A stretch of DNA of 64,000 nt from JBLMYQ01 sp050258375. Lineage in GTDB: Bacteria; Bacillota; Clostridia; Acetivibrionales; UBA4821. A program made the position numbers and the translations under genes. A model generated the notes under the pieces. That model did not search any database, was not told where the DNA came from, and worked only from the letters and a program-made list of their open reading frames with translations. Every line of letters starts with the position of its first letter. Positions within the stretch are counted from its first letter, which is position 1. Below, piece after piece: positions 42,160 to 50,999 of this stretch. The DNA is taken from NCBI GenBank assembly GCA_050258375.1, contig JBLMYQ010000029.1:16915-80914 (forward strand), in the 5' to 3' direction.

Positions 42160-43641
42160 TTATTCTCTTGGCTTCATTGTCGGGAAGAGCAGTACATCTC
42201 TAATCGAATACGAATCTGTCAGAAGCATTATGAATCTGTCTAACCCTATTCCCAAACCTCCTGTAGGAGGCATACCATATTCAAGTGCATTTACAAAATC
42301 ATCATCCATCATGTTTGCCTCTTCATCTCCGGCATTTCTGGCTTCAACCTGCTTTAAGAACCTTTCCTTCTGGTCTATCGGGTCATTAAGCTCGGAATAT
42401 GCATTTGCCATTTCCCTGCCACATATGAAAAGCTCAAACCTCTCTGTCAATCTTGTGTCTGAAGGTTTTTTCTTAGTCAAAGGACTGACTTCAACCGGAT
42501 AATCCGTAATGAATGTAGGCTGTGTTAGCTTTTCCTCTACGTGCTCCTCAAATGCAAGGTTGAGTATTTCTCCCCAAGTAGACTTATCCTTAATTTCCAG
42601 CTTAAGCTCCTTCCCCTTCTTCCTTGCATCTTCATCATTCTTGATTTCGTTGAAATCTATCCCTGTATATTTTTTAACTGCATCAATCATGGTGATTCTT
42701 GTCCAAGGTGCAGCAAGCTCAATTTCCTGTTCCTGATAAGTAATCTTTGTCTTTCCCAAGGTTTCTTTTGCAACAGTAGACATTAATTCTTCAGTAATAT
42801 CCATCATTCCGTTATAATCAGTATACGCCTGATAAAGCTCCATTATACTGAATTCAGGATTATGCTTAATCGAAATCCCTTCATTTCTGAATACCCTTCC
42901 CATTTCATAAACCTTTTCAAGACCGCCAACAATCAGCCTCTTTAGATATAGCTCCGGCGCAATTCTCAAGTACAAATCAATATCCAGAGTATTATGATGG
43001 GTTATAAAAGGTCTTGCAGCTGCACCTCCAGGAATTACATTCAAGATAGGTGTTTCTACTTCAATAAAACCTTTGCTGTCAAGGAATGTTCTTATAGTCT
43101 TCATTATCTTGCTTCTTTTTATAAAGGTATCTCTTACATCGGTATTTACAATTAAATCTACATACCTTTGTCTATACCTAAGATCAGTGTCCTTAAGCCC
43201 ATGCCACTTTTCCGGTAATGGCTGAAGCGATTTTGATAAAAGTATTATATCCTTAACTTTTATTGATATTTCACCTGTATGTGTCTTAAACACATCACCT
43301 TTTATACCAACGATATCTCCAATATCATACTTTTTATATTCTTCGTATTTTTCTTCTCCTACCTCGTCAATCTTTATATAAAATTGAATCTTGCCATCCT
43401 GATCCAGAATATTGCAAAAACTCGCTTTTCCCATCATTCTTCTGGCAATAATTCTTCCTGCAATACTAACCTGCTTACCTTCGAGATTCTCAAAATCATT
43501 TACAATTTGGCCAGAAGTATTAGTTCTTTCGTACTTAACATTTATAAATGGGTCTTTACCTTCTTTTTGTAAGTCACTTAGTTTCTGTCTGCGTATTTTT
43601 AGTATCTCATTCAAATCCTGGGTTTCAATATTTTCGTTCAT
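42160..43641 (-). CDS. lysS: lysyl-tRNA synthetase, class II
   Basis: The enzyme charges tRNA-Lys in the cytoplasm. The 493-residue product has the N-terminal OB-fold anticodon-binding domain (VSIAGRIIARRMMGKASF) and class II motifs: motif 1 GFIEVETPILN, motif 2 FRNEGISIKHNPEF, motif 3 GLGIGLDRFIMLL. It lies downstream of greA, as in many Firmicutes, but with an inverted-repeat element in the spacer. Confidence 0.97.
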   Translation of the reverse strand: MNENIETQDLNEILKIRRQKLSDLQKEGKDPFINVKYERTNTSGQIVNDFENLEGKQVSIAGRIIARRMMGKASFCNILDQDGKIQFYIKIDEVGEEKYEEYKKYDIGDIVGIKGDVFKTHTGEISIKVKDIILLSKSLQPLPEKWHGLKDTDLRYRQRYVDLIVNTDVRDTFIKRSKIMKTIRTFLDSKGFIEVETPILNVIPGGAAARPFITHHNTLDIDLYLRIAPELYLKRLIVGGLEKVYEMGRVFRNEGISIKHNPEFSIMELYQAYTDYNGMMDITEELMSTVAKETLGKTKITYQEQEIELAAPWTRITMIDAVKKYTGIDFNEIKNDEDARKKGKELKLEIKDKSTWGEILNLAFEEHVEEKLTQPTFITDYPVEVSPLTKKKPSDTRLTERFELFICGREMANAYSELNDPIDQKERFLKQVEARNAGDEEANMMDDDFVNALEYGMPPTGGLGIGLDRFIMLLTDSYSIRDVLLFPTMKPRE

Positions 43642-43757
43642 CTAGTTTACATCCCTTTCATTGTATTTATTTCATTTTCTCTCAAATCTCTCTGACCTTT
43701 TTAAATTCGGCTTTATTCTTCCATTCTTTAAAGGGACGATAAAATAATAAAACCCGA

Positions 43758-43871
43758 TTTCCAAGAAAGATATTTTTTGTCAAGACAAGGCGGAGGAAGA
43801 CGCAATAATTGGTTTATTGCAACTGACGTCAACGCAGTATTGGCAAAAAATAGCTGCTTAAAAATTGGGAA
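43758..43871. repeat. inverted-repeat element in the greA-lysS spacer
   Basis: TATTTTTTG (43771-43779) and CAAAAAATA (43844-43852) form an exact inverted pair, flanked by TTTCCAA and TTGGGAA. A second hairpin lies inside: GCAATAA (43802-43808) with TTATTGC (43814-43820). The interior carries AAGGCGGAGGAAGACGC and GACGTCAACGC. The plan resembles a small non-autonomous mobile repeat or dispersed structured element; only one copy is in the window. Confidence 0.5.
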
Positions 43872-43895
43872 TTTATTGTTTTGTTATCCCTGATA

Positions 43896-44372
43896 TTATT
43901 TATGAATTTCTAAAATTCTAATATTTATCACACCATCAGGTACCAAAACCTTTACTTCATTTCCAACTGCTTGACCTATGAGAGCCTTTCCCACAGGAGA
44001 TTCATTTGAAATCTTAAAGCTTGATGGGTCAGCTTCGGTAGAACCTACTATGGTATATTCAACCTCTTCATTCTCATCAATATCAAGAACTCTAACCTTT
44101 GTTCCCAGACCAACAGTATCTGTGGTTATTTCATCCTCATCAATTACCTTTGCATGCTTAAGCATGTTTTCTATATGCGCAATTCTGGCTTCTACATAAG
44201 CCTGATCATTCTTTGCCTCATCATACTCTGCATTTTCTGAAAGATCTCCAAATGCAAGCGCTGCTTTTATTCTCTCTGCAATTTCTCTACGCTTGACGCT
44301 TTTAAGATTCTCCAGTTCATCTTCAAGCTTTTTCAGACCTTCATAGGTCAATATTACTTCCTTATCATTCAT
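43896..44372 (-). CDS. greA: transcription elongation factor GreA
   Basis: GreA rescues backtracked RNA polymerase by stimulating transcript cleavage. The 158-residue product has the N-terminal coiled coil with the acidic tip (LSENAEYDEAKNDQAYVEARI) and the C-terminal FKBP-like domain (YTIVGSTEADPSSFKISNESPVGKALIG). It has a perfect sigma-A promoter upstream and probably reads on into lysS. Confidence 0.97.
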   Translation of the reverse strand: MNDKEVILTYEGLKKLEDELENLKSVKRREIAERIKAALAFGDLSENAEYDEAKNDQAYVEARIAHIENMLKHAKVIDEDEITTDTVGLGTKVRVLDIDENEEVEYTIVGSTEADPSSFKISNESPVGKALIGQAVGNEVKVLVPDGVINIRILEIHK

Positions 44373-44461
44373 TTGATGCTTCTCCTTGAAAGTTTTTTAT
44401 CTAACCTGAGAGTAATCCCCTTTAGTAAACAAAAATTAATGACAAATTTGTGACTTCACTC

Positions 44462-44490
44462 ATTATAAAATACAAAAAAATTATTGTCAA
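44462..44490 (-). promoter_or_regulatory. consensus sigma-A promoter for greA
   Basis: On the minus strand TTGACA and TATAAT, both perfect, are separated by 17 bases, about 90 bases before the greA ATG. Confidence 0.88.
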
Positions 44491-44532
44491 GAATTTAGAC
44501 GTTTAAAGAGAATAGGTAAATTTTTATTGTTT

Positions 44533-45552
44533 TTAAACGATTTTTGACTTAATCTTTTCACCAAATTCTGCAAGGGTTTCAGCTTTAATCTCACCTCTTA
44601 CCCCTTTAACACCACAAAGCTTATAGCCCTCTGCTTTTAGCCCTGCTATTATCCTTTTCTGCTTTTCTAATAATATAGCTTTGTCTTTAGTACCCTCCCC
44701 TGCCAGCCTATACCCTAAAGCCTCACAAAAAGCAGGCTTCTCCATCCATGAATACTTTTCACTATCTTTCCTATTAGACTTTATTATTATATCTGTGACT
44801 AATATTCCATTATGATTATTATTATAAATTTCAGCACCAAGATTAAGCACTATATAATTTCTTGAAAACCTGTTAGAATTTATAAATTCTTTATCCTTAC
44901 TAAAATTTATTAATATGCCGTAATCCCCTTTTTTGGTTTTTATACTTTTCTCAAGTCTTACAACCAACCCTATTTCACTGTATATCTCGTTTGCCACTGG
45001 TATAAACTTCTCAGAATCAAGTGAAATTATACTTAAAAAGCGAACTTTTGTACACAAATCCTTTAAAATGTTTTTAAAGAAATCATCCATTTCATCCAAC
45101 ATCACTGTAACAGAAAGCTTTTGCAAGCTTACCCCTACTTTTTTACATATATACTTAAGTATTTCTATAATATACATACTGCAAAAATCTGTTCCATAAA
45201 ATATTTTAAATGAATCTTCTATTCCCAAAAAGCCTTCTTCTAAAATCATTTTATGTACTTCTTCATCAAATATTATTTCTGCAATACCTTTTTTGTTTAA
45301 AACCTTCTTTACTCTATTAAGCGCTCTCTGAAATCTGATTCCGGCTATTTCATCCTTGTTTGCAATCATAAAAGGAAGTTGAATTTCCTCAACTTTCAGC
45401 CCCATTTTTTCAAGCGTCACAGTTTTGTGCAATACAGGAGTTATCTCCAAAGCATATTTTCTTAAGCTGTTAGGAAGTACCTTTTCAATCCCTCCTGCAA
45501 GCTTAATATTTTTATTATTATGAGGGCTGCATATTACTCCAAGTGAATTCAT
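44533..45552 (-). CDS. conserved-looking protein of unknown function
   Basis: The 339-residue product has no signal peptide and no motif I recognise. It starts MNSLGVICSPHNNKNIKLAGGIEK and ends with a Lys/Glu-rich helix. Segments IAEIIFDEEVHKMILEEGF and YGILINFSKDKEFINSN suggest an alpha/beta protein with two similar halves. It is divergent from the bactofilin gene, which raises the possibility of a role in cell shape or envelope, but nothing in the sequence shows it. Confidence 0.7.
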   Translation of the reverse strand: MNSLGVICSPHNNKNIKLAGGIEKVLPNSLRKYALEITPVLHKTVTLEKMGLKVEEIQLPFMIANKDEIAGIRFQRALNRVKKVLNKKGIAEIIFDEEVHKMILEEGFLGIEDSFKIFYGTDFCSMYIIEILKYICKKVGVSLQKLSVTVMLDEMDDFFKNILKDLCTKVRFLSIISLDSEKFIPVANEIYSEIGLVVRLEKSIKTKKGDYGILINFSKDKEFINSNRFSRNYIVLNLGAEIYNNNHNGILVTDIIIKSNRKDSEKYSWMEKPAFCEALGYRLAGEGTKDKAILLEKQKRIIAGLKAEGYKLCGVKGVRGEIKAETLAEFGEKIKSKIV

Positions 45553-45633
45553 TAAAAAACCTTTCTCTTGTCTATTGTTATATGTATATATATTAGTATT
45601 TTTTAATTTTATTCTTTGGATTTAATTCCGGTA

Positions 45634-45662
45634 TGGACAAAATGTTTTTTACTTGATATTAT
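45634..45662 (+). promoter_or_regulatory. sigma-A promoter for the bactofilin gene
   Basis: TGGACA and TATTAT are separated by 17 bases, with TG one base before the minus-10 element (extended minus-10). It lies about 35 bases before the AGGGAGG site. Confidence 0.6.
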
Positions 45663-45698
45663 TATAGCTAATTAGTTTTATGTATTAGGGAGGTAACT

Positions 45699-46151
45699 AT
45701 GTTCACCAAAAGCAGTAACTTGGTTTCAGAAGCATACGACACACTTATCGGAAGCACAGCTACTCTTGACGGAGACTTCTCCGCAGACGGAAGAGTTAGG
45801 ATTGATGGCAAAATTAACGGAAATGTCAGAATAAACGGTGATCTAACTATGGGAGAAACAGCCTTCATACTTGGCAATGTCTCAGCAAATAATATTGATA
45901 CAGCAGGCAATATTGAAGGAAATGTGTATAGTAAGAAACAATTGAGACTTGCTTCTACCGCGAAAATCATTGGAGATGTTCAGGTTGAAGGCCTTTCAAT
46001 AGAAGAAGGCGGTCAGTTTCATGGTATTTGCAGTATGTCCAAATTTGAAAAGGTTGAAAATTTTGGAGAACCCACTACAATCGACATTGGAGAATCCAAT
46101 ATCTTAAAAAAGAAACCAATTATTAACAGCCCTCAGATAAATAACAACTGA
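45699..46151 (+). CDS. bactofilin
   Basis: Bactofilins are beta-helical cytoskeletal proteins that polymerise without nucleotide. The 150-residue product has the repeating short beta strands of the family: TLIGSTATLDGDFSADGRVRIDGKINGNV, AFILGNVSANNIDTAGNIEGNV and AKIIGDVQVEGLSIEEGGQFHG. Possible roles are in cell shape, flagellar assembly or sporulation; the context (unknown gene, gpr) does not decide. Confidence 0.92.
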   Translation: MFTKSSNLVSEAYDTLIGSTATLDGDFSADGRVRIDGKINGNVRINGDLTMGETAFILGNVSANNIDTAGNIEGNVYSKKQLRLASTAKIIGDVQVEGLSIEEGGQFHGICSMSKFEKVENFGEPTTIDIGESNILKKKPIINSPQINNN

Positions 46152-46153
46152 GA

Positions 46154-46188
46154 AACAAAAACGTGACCAATAGTCACGTTTTTGTTTT
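46154..46188 (+). terminator. bidirectional terminator between bactofilin and gpr
   Basis: AACAAAAACGTGAC and GTCACGTTTTTGTT form a long perfect stem with a five-base loop, and both strands end in T-rich sequence. Confidence 0.9.
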
Positions 46189-46199
46189 AAAAATAAGCT

Positions 46200-47171
46200 T
46201 CAGCTCAAATATTTTTCAGCGTTTTCCAAAGAGCCATGAAGCGCAGCATTTATGCCTCCTGCAACCACCTCTGAAATATTTGAAACTATAGAGTCTATTT
46301 CCTTTGGGGTTACAACCAGCTCCCCAACATATGGAGCCAACACCTCTTTTATTAACTGCATCTTATCTCCATTTTCCGCTTTGCCAAAAATCCTATTAAA
46401 ATCCTCCTGCTTTCCATACTGCTCCATCATCCTTTGCATCATTAAATCCAATGTATCATTTGCCAAAGTAACCGCATCAACCACTGTAGGTATACCAATA
46501 GCAATAACCGGAATTCCAAGTGTTTCTTTGTTTAATTCCATTCTTTTGTTTCCGACCCCAGAGCCCGGACTTATTCCTGTATCAGCAATCTGTATTGTAG
46601 TACTTATTCGCTCCATTTTTCTTGAAGCTAATGCATCTATCGCTATTACAACGTCAGGTTTAATCTTTTCAATTACTCCTTTTATTATTTCGCCCGTTTC
46701 TATTCCCGTTATGCCCAGAACACCAGGCGCAATAACACTTACCGATCGGGTTCCTTTTTCAATATACTCACTCGCATATTCAATAAGGTGTCTGGTAACA
46801 GCAATCTTCGAAATAACCTTCGGACCAAGAGCATCAGGTGTTACATTCCAATTGCCCAAACCGACAATTAATACAGAAGCCTCATTACCCGTATTCATAA
46901 TTCTTGTAATTTCTTTCGCCAGTGCATCTACAACCTTATCGTTAATCTCCTTTATTCCTTGATTAAGCTCTGGTACCTCAAGGGTAATATAGTTACCAAT
47001 AGGTTTACCCATTGCCTCTACTCCCTCAGAAGTCTTTATTTTTACCCTTGTTATACTAAGCTCATTCTGATTATCTGTTTCAACCTCAACCCCAGGAACC
47101 TCAATCTGATTACTTTTTTTGTAAAGCTCCCGTGTTTCAAGAGCCAAGTCTGTTCTGATACTGTGCGGCAT
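46200..47171 (-). CDS. gpr: spore germination protease GPR
   Basis: GPR degrades small acid-soluble spore proteins on germination. The 323-residue product begins MPHSIRTDLALETRE, the known propeptide start, and has SVIAPGVLGITGIETGEI, VVIAIDALASRKMERI and IQIADTGISPGSGVGN, all diagnostic. It is made as an inactive zymogen in the forespore. Confidence 0.96.
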   Translation of the reverse strand: MPHSIRTDLALETRELYKKSNQIEVPGVEVETDNQNELSITRVKIKTSEGVEAMGKPIGNYITLEVPELNQGIKEINDKVVDALAKEITRIMNTGNEASVLIVGLGNWNVTPDALGPKVISKIAVTRHLIEYASEYIEKGTRSVSVIAPGVLGITGIETGEIIKGVIEKIKPDVVIAIDALASRKMERISTTIQIADTGISPGSGVGNKRMELNKETLGIPVIAIGIPTVVDAVTLANDTLDLMMQRMMEQYGKQEDFNRIFGKAENGDKMQLIKEVLAPYVGELVVTPKEIDSIVSNISEVVAGGINAALHGSLENAEKYLS

Positions 47172-47235
47172 AATACCCTCCTAGAAAATAAGATGGTATT
47201 ATTATTAGATTTTTTTAACAAAAATATAAGGATCT

Positions 47236-47382
47236 AAAGAAAAAACAATTTATTGATCAAACTTCAACGACAATAATGGGATACCCCCAAGCTGGATAAT
47301 TCGAAACTATCTAGTCAGAAGGGACCTTAGAATTATCCAGCATTGCTATCTTGAAGTTTTAGATATAAATTCGTTTTTTCTT
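47236..47382. repeat. foldback element between holA and gpr
   Basis: The outer arms AAAGAAAAAAC...ACTTCAA (47236-47268) and TTGAAGTTT...GTTTTTTCTTT (47351-47382) are inverted copies with a few changes. Inside is an exact 12-base pair, GCTGGATAATTC (47290-47301) with GAATTATCCAGC (47330-47341). The left arm also recurs as a direct copy at 47392-47432, running into the end of holA. This looks like a decayed small mobile or hairpin element. Confidence 0.55.
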
Positions 47383-47430
47383 TAAGAATATAAGAAAAAT
47401 AATTTATTGACTAAACTTCAATAACAACAA

Positions 47431-48447
47431 TCATGCTGAATATTTTGAGATAAAGGTTTCTAATGCAATACGAGGGTCAACTCTTCCAGTTTTAGTCCGT
47501 CTATCTATTTCCAGGTATTCCCTAAAAGCATTTCTTAAAACCTCAGGCTTGTATTTCGCTCCCTGCTTAATATATTTTGATACTATATATGGATTAAGAT
47601 TCATTTCTTGTGCAATTTTGTCCTGTTTGTATCCTTTCATACTCATATGCTTTACAAAAAACATTATTTTAAAATGCCTTGCTACAAGCACACTAACCTT
47701 TTGGATCGGCTCCTTCAAATACAGCATATCATTTAGGAGCTTGTATGCCTTTGATGGATTTCCATTGGTAATAGCATCAATCATCTCAAAGACTTTACTT
47801 TGTACTGATTTTATACACAGTGAATCTATATGCTCCCTCAACACACTATTCTCTTCTCCAACTAAATCGACAAGCTTTTTAATCTCATTCATAATATCAT
47901 TCATTCCCGGATCGCATATACTCACAAGATATTCAGCTTCTGCTTTCCCTATATTAATTTTATATGAAGAAAATACCTTCTCAACCCACCTCATCAGCTC
48001 CGGCATTTTCTGATAATCAAATTCAATACACAGCCCATTCTTCTCAACTTCTTTAAATAAAATATTTTTCCTGTTAACCTGATTTTCTAAGAAAACCAAG
48101 CAAACTCCTTCCGGAATATTACTAATATAATCACACAGCAGCTTTATTTCATCAGAATTATCTTTCCCCTTTTTACTTGCTGAATCTGAAAATACTTCAG
48201 ATTCTTTAACTATTACCATTTTATTTTCAGACATCATAGGTATCGTTTCACATGTGCTTATTATTTCCTTTATCGACTCCTTACCTTTAAGTACAACACA
48301 ATTTAAGCTTTTGAATTCAGGCTTAACCACCCTTGCCTCTATTTCCCCCACGTAATACTTTATAAGATAGTCCTCAGAACCCCAAAAAAGGTATACATTA
48401 GTCAGTATACCCTTTTTCAGATTGTCTTTTAATATTTCAATTGACAT
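47431..48447 (-). CDS. holA: DNA polymerase III subunit delta
   Basis: Delta opens the sliding clamp in the clamp loader. The 338-residue product has the family start (VYLFWGSEDYLIKYYVGEI), the DNA-polymerase-III delta middle (SENKMVIVKESEVF, EFDYQKMPELMRWVEKVF) and the helical collar. The last codons fall within a copy of a flanking repeat. Confidence 0.93.
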   Translation of the reverse strand: MSIEILKDNLKKGILTNVYLFWGSEDYLIKYYVGEIEARVVKPEFKSLNCVVLKGKESIKEIISTCETIPMMSENKMVIVKESEVFSDSASKKGKDNSDEIKLLCDYISNIPEGVCLVFLENQVNRKNILFKEVEKNGLCIEFDYQKMPELMRWVEKVFSSYKINIGKAEAEYLVSICDPGMNDIMNEIKKLVDLVGEENSVLREHIDSLCIKSVQSKVFEMIDAITNGNPSKAYKLLNDMLYLKEPIQKVSVLVARHFKIMFFVKHMSMKGYKQDKIAQEMNLNPYIVSKYIKQGAKYKPEVLRNAFREYLEIDRRTKTGRVDPRIALETFISKYSA

Positions 48448-48494
48448 AGCTTTACTCCTTCAATGCCCTTCTTGGCTTCTCTTATTAGCAACAG

Positions 48495-49754
48495 TTATCG
48501 CCCATTGATTATGCTTTCAAAATCAATATCCTCTGCAAGCTTACCGACCAATGCCAAACTTGCCTTTTTGTTTCTGAATACCATATCAATAGTCTCTTCA
48601 ATCCCATTTAAATTTATATGGTCAATCTTCTTAAGAACCTCCTCAGGTGAGTAAATCTTCTCAAGCATGAGCTCCGATTTCCCTATGCTGTTCATTCTTG
48701 CAGAAGTACTTTCTAAACCAATGATATAGCTTCCTTTTAATTGTTCCTTTGCTTTTGATATTTCCTCTTCACTTAATCCCTTAGTACATAGCTTATTAAT
48801 TTCATTCTTAATAAGCTTTAATACTTCTTTAAGATTCGCTGGATTCATAGCTGCATATATTGTGAACATACCAGAATCCTTATAAGAAGTAGGGTAGGAG
48901 TAAATTGAGTAAACAAGTCCTTTATTTTCCCTTATTTTCTGGAATAATCGTGAGCTCATACCTCCACCCAGAACATTATTAATAGCTATTTCAGTATAAA
49001 GCTTTTCATTCCCATGTTCAATTGCATTTAACCCAATACAAACATGAACCTGCTCTATCTCTTTTTCTCTTACATAAATTTTAGGAGTAAAAACCGCTTG
49101 CTCTATTCCTATTTTCTCTTGGTTTTGAGTCCAATTACCAAAATATGTTTCTACAAGCTTTACTACATGATCAATGTCGAAATTTCCGGCAACCGATATT
49201 ACCGTATTATTTGGAGTATAATTTCTGGATAAATAATCAATCATATCCTTTCTGGATAAATCCGTTACACTTTTATTCGTACCAAGTATTGAATATCCCA
49301 AAGGATTATTTTCCCAAGCACTTGAAGAAAGTATATCATGTACAAGCTCTTCAGGAGAATCCTCATACATACCAATCTCTTCTATAATTACCTTTCTCTC
49401 AAGCTTTATATCTTTTTCAGAAAACGTTGAATTAAACAGCATATCTGCCAAAACATCTACAGCAATATCTATATGGCTGTCAAGGCATCTAGCATAAAAA
49501 CAAGTGCATTCTTTCCCAGTAAATGCATTTATTTGACCGCCAAGACTATCAATACTTTCAGCAATCTGCTTTGCAGTTCTTTTTGGCGTTCCTTTAAAAA
49601 GCATATGCTCAATAAAATGAGACACGCCATTATTACTAACTGTCTCATTCCTAGAACCAGTCCCCACCCATATTCCTATTGATACCGATTTTACATATGT
49701 TATCTTTTCGACAACCAACCTCAAACCATTTGCGAGAACCCGTTTTTCATACAT
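48495..49754 (-). CDS. M16 family processing peptidase
   Basis: A zinc peptidase of the pitrilysin/MPP family, similar to B. subtilis MlpA/YmxG. The 419-residue product has the inverted zinc motif HFIEH (in NNGVSHFIEHMLFKGT) and the distal Glu in KVIIEEIGMYED. The C-terminal half has the GLVYSIYSYPTSYKDSGMF block. The ATG at 49754 has an AGAGG site; the frame is open to 49793. Confidence 0.93.
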   Translation of the reverse strand: MYEKRVLANGLRLVVEKITYVKSVSIGIWVGTGSRNETVSNNGVSHFIEHMLFKGTPKRTAKQIAESIDSLGGQINAFTGKECTCFYARCLDSHIDIAVDVLADMLFNSTFSEKDIKLERKVIIEEIGMYEDSPEELVHDILSSSAWENNPLGYSILGTNKSVTDLSRKDMIDYLSRNYTPNNTVISVAGNFDIDHVVKLVETYFGNWTQNQEKIGIEQAVFTPKIYVREKEIEQVHVCIGLNAIEHGNEKLYTEIAINNVLGGGMSSRLFQKIRENKGLVYSIYSYPTSYKDSGMFTIYAAMNPANLKEVLKLIKNEINKLCTKGLSEEEISKAKEQLKGSYIIGLESTSARMNSIGKSELMLEKIYSPEEVLKKIDHINLNGIEETIDMVFRNKKASLALVGKLAEDIDFESIINGR

Positions 49755-49856
49755 AATTATTTTCCTCTCTACAGATGCATTTGTTTTATACATTATAGTT
49801 TATATATAATGTATTTTCAATTTAAAATACTTCCCAATTCCAACTAACTCTTAGCT

Positions 49857-49889
49857 TTGAAAAAAGCTAGATAAAATATCTAGCTTTTT
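49857..49889 (-). terminator. intrinsic terminator of the flh-che-sigD operon
   Basis: AAAAAGCTAGAT and ATCTAGCTTTTT form a perfect 12-base stem with a five-base loop, followed on the minus strand by further T. It lies just past the swrB-like gene. Confidence 0.9.
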
Positions 49890-49891
49890 AG

Positions 49892-50473
49892 TCATGCTTC
49901 TTTTACCCCTTTGCTCATACCAAGAACAAGCTGTATCTCCCCTCTGCCCACATTAAGCTTCTTGGCTATTTCGGTTTCATCCAACCCCTTCTCAGCCAAT
50001 TGTAATATTTGTATTGACTTGCTGCTGCTTATTTTGGGTTTCAAATTTTCACTCTCATAAAAATTAGGCTTTGATTCTGTGAATACTTTATCATTAACAG
50101 TTGAAGAAAACCTATTTTGAAAAGGGATTATAGTTTTTGCTGTTTCAGGCTTTGCTTCCTTTTTAGTTTTTTCATGTATTTTAACGTTATCAATATATTC
50201 CTTATTGCGTTTTATTTTTTCTTCAAGAGAAGTAACCATTTCTTCTACCGTACAAGATTTCTCCTCGAGATTTGTTATTACATAATCAGAAAATCTATTC
50301 ATCTCATCAATCATTTGGTCTGCAGAATTAAGTATATCCTCAAGCTCTTTTCTCTTTTTTTCAATACGGGCAAATTCATGTTTACCCCAGCGTTTGAAAA
50401 GCACGAGAGAAACTAATGAAAAAACCAGGAAGAACGCAGAAAAAGCATTTAAGAAAATATAAAAAGCCCCCAA
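49892..50473 (-). CDS. SwrB-like flagellar-operon membrane protein
   Basis: The 193-residue product has one N-terminal membrane helix (FYIFLNAFSAFFLVFSLVSL), a long coiled coil (EFARIEKKRKELEDILNSADQ), a linker, and a C-terminal helix-turn-helix-like end (ILQLAEKGLDETEIAKKLNV). This plan and its place at the end of the che-sigD operon match B. subtilis SwrB (YlxL), which promotes flagellar type-III export activation. I choose TTG at 50473 because an AAAGGAGGG site is seven bases upstream; the longer ATG frames would swallow that site. Confidence 0.75.
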   Translation of the reverse strand: MGAFYIFLNAFSAFFLVFSLVSLVLFKRWGKHEFARIEKKRKELEDILNSADQMIDEMNRFSDYVITNLEEKSCTVEEMVTSLEEKIKRNKEYIDNVKIHEKTKKEAKPETAKTIIPFQNRFSSTVNDKVFTESKPNFYESENLKPKISSSKSIQILQLAEKGLDETEIAKKLNVGRGEIQLVLGMSKGVKEA

Positions 50474-50592
50474 TGTAAGTCCCTCCTTTATCATTTGTAC
50501 CAAAATTATTTATTATTTTATACAAAAAAGGAAACCTATTTCTAAATATGTTTCCTTTTACACATTATACAGTATATTATTTATTTTTTCAA

Positions 50593-50913
50593 CTATATTT
50601 TGACATCAAATGTACTGGTTTTTTGTTTTGTGACATAATTTCCATTATTTTTATCTTTGTTGTCTTTTTCCTCTTCTTCTTGCCCTTTTCCTTGTCTTTT
50701 GCTTTCTTCTTTTTCCTGCTTCTCACGAATTCTAGCTTCTTCTGCTTGATTCCTTTTTTGTACTTGTTTCATCGTATTATCTGCTTTATGTTGAATTGAA
50801 CCCGCTTGAGCATGCTGTTGAGCAAGCTCTTTATTGTTTTCATCGCCTCTTACCTTGGAAGCTTCTACAGCTCTTGGTATTGATATTTGAAAATCTACAG
50901 GTTTTATTGACAT
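50593..50913 (-). CDS. small charged protein of the flagellar operon, unknown function
   Basis: The 106-residue product starts MSIKPVDFQISIPRAVE and continues as a highly charged, Glu/Lys/Gln-rich helix (QAEEARIREKQEKEESKRQG), ending TSTFDVKI. There is no membrane segment. Small proteins with this N-terminus occur near fapA/sigD in clostridia, but their role is unknown. GGAGG precedes the ATG; the longer frame from 50925 is unlikely. Confidence 0.65.
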   Translation of the reverse strand: MSIKPVDFQISIPRAVEASKVRGDENNKELAQQHAQAGSIQHKADNTMKQVQKRNQAEEARIREKQEKEESKRQGKGQEEEEKDNKDKNNGNYVTKQKTSTFDVKI

Positions 50914-50999
50914 AGTAACCTCCAATCTTCCACAACCGTGGTAATCACTATTGGCTGTTGGCTCTTGGCTGTCGCTTTTATATTTCCTTACACTTTACA

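Noticed and set aside
46019..46019. T-box or lysine riboswitch before lysS
   Set aside because: The greA-lysS spacer lacks the T-box consensus (AGGGTGGNACCGCG) and lysine-aptamer landmarks; only the inverted-repeat element is present (43758-43871).
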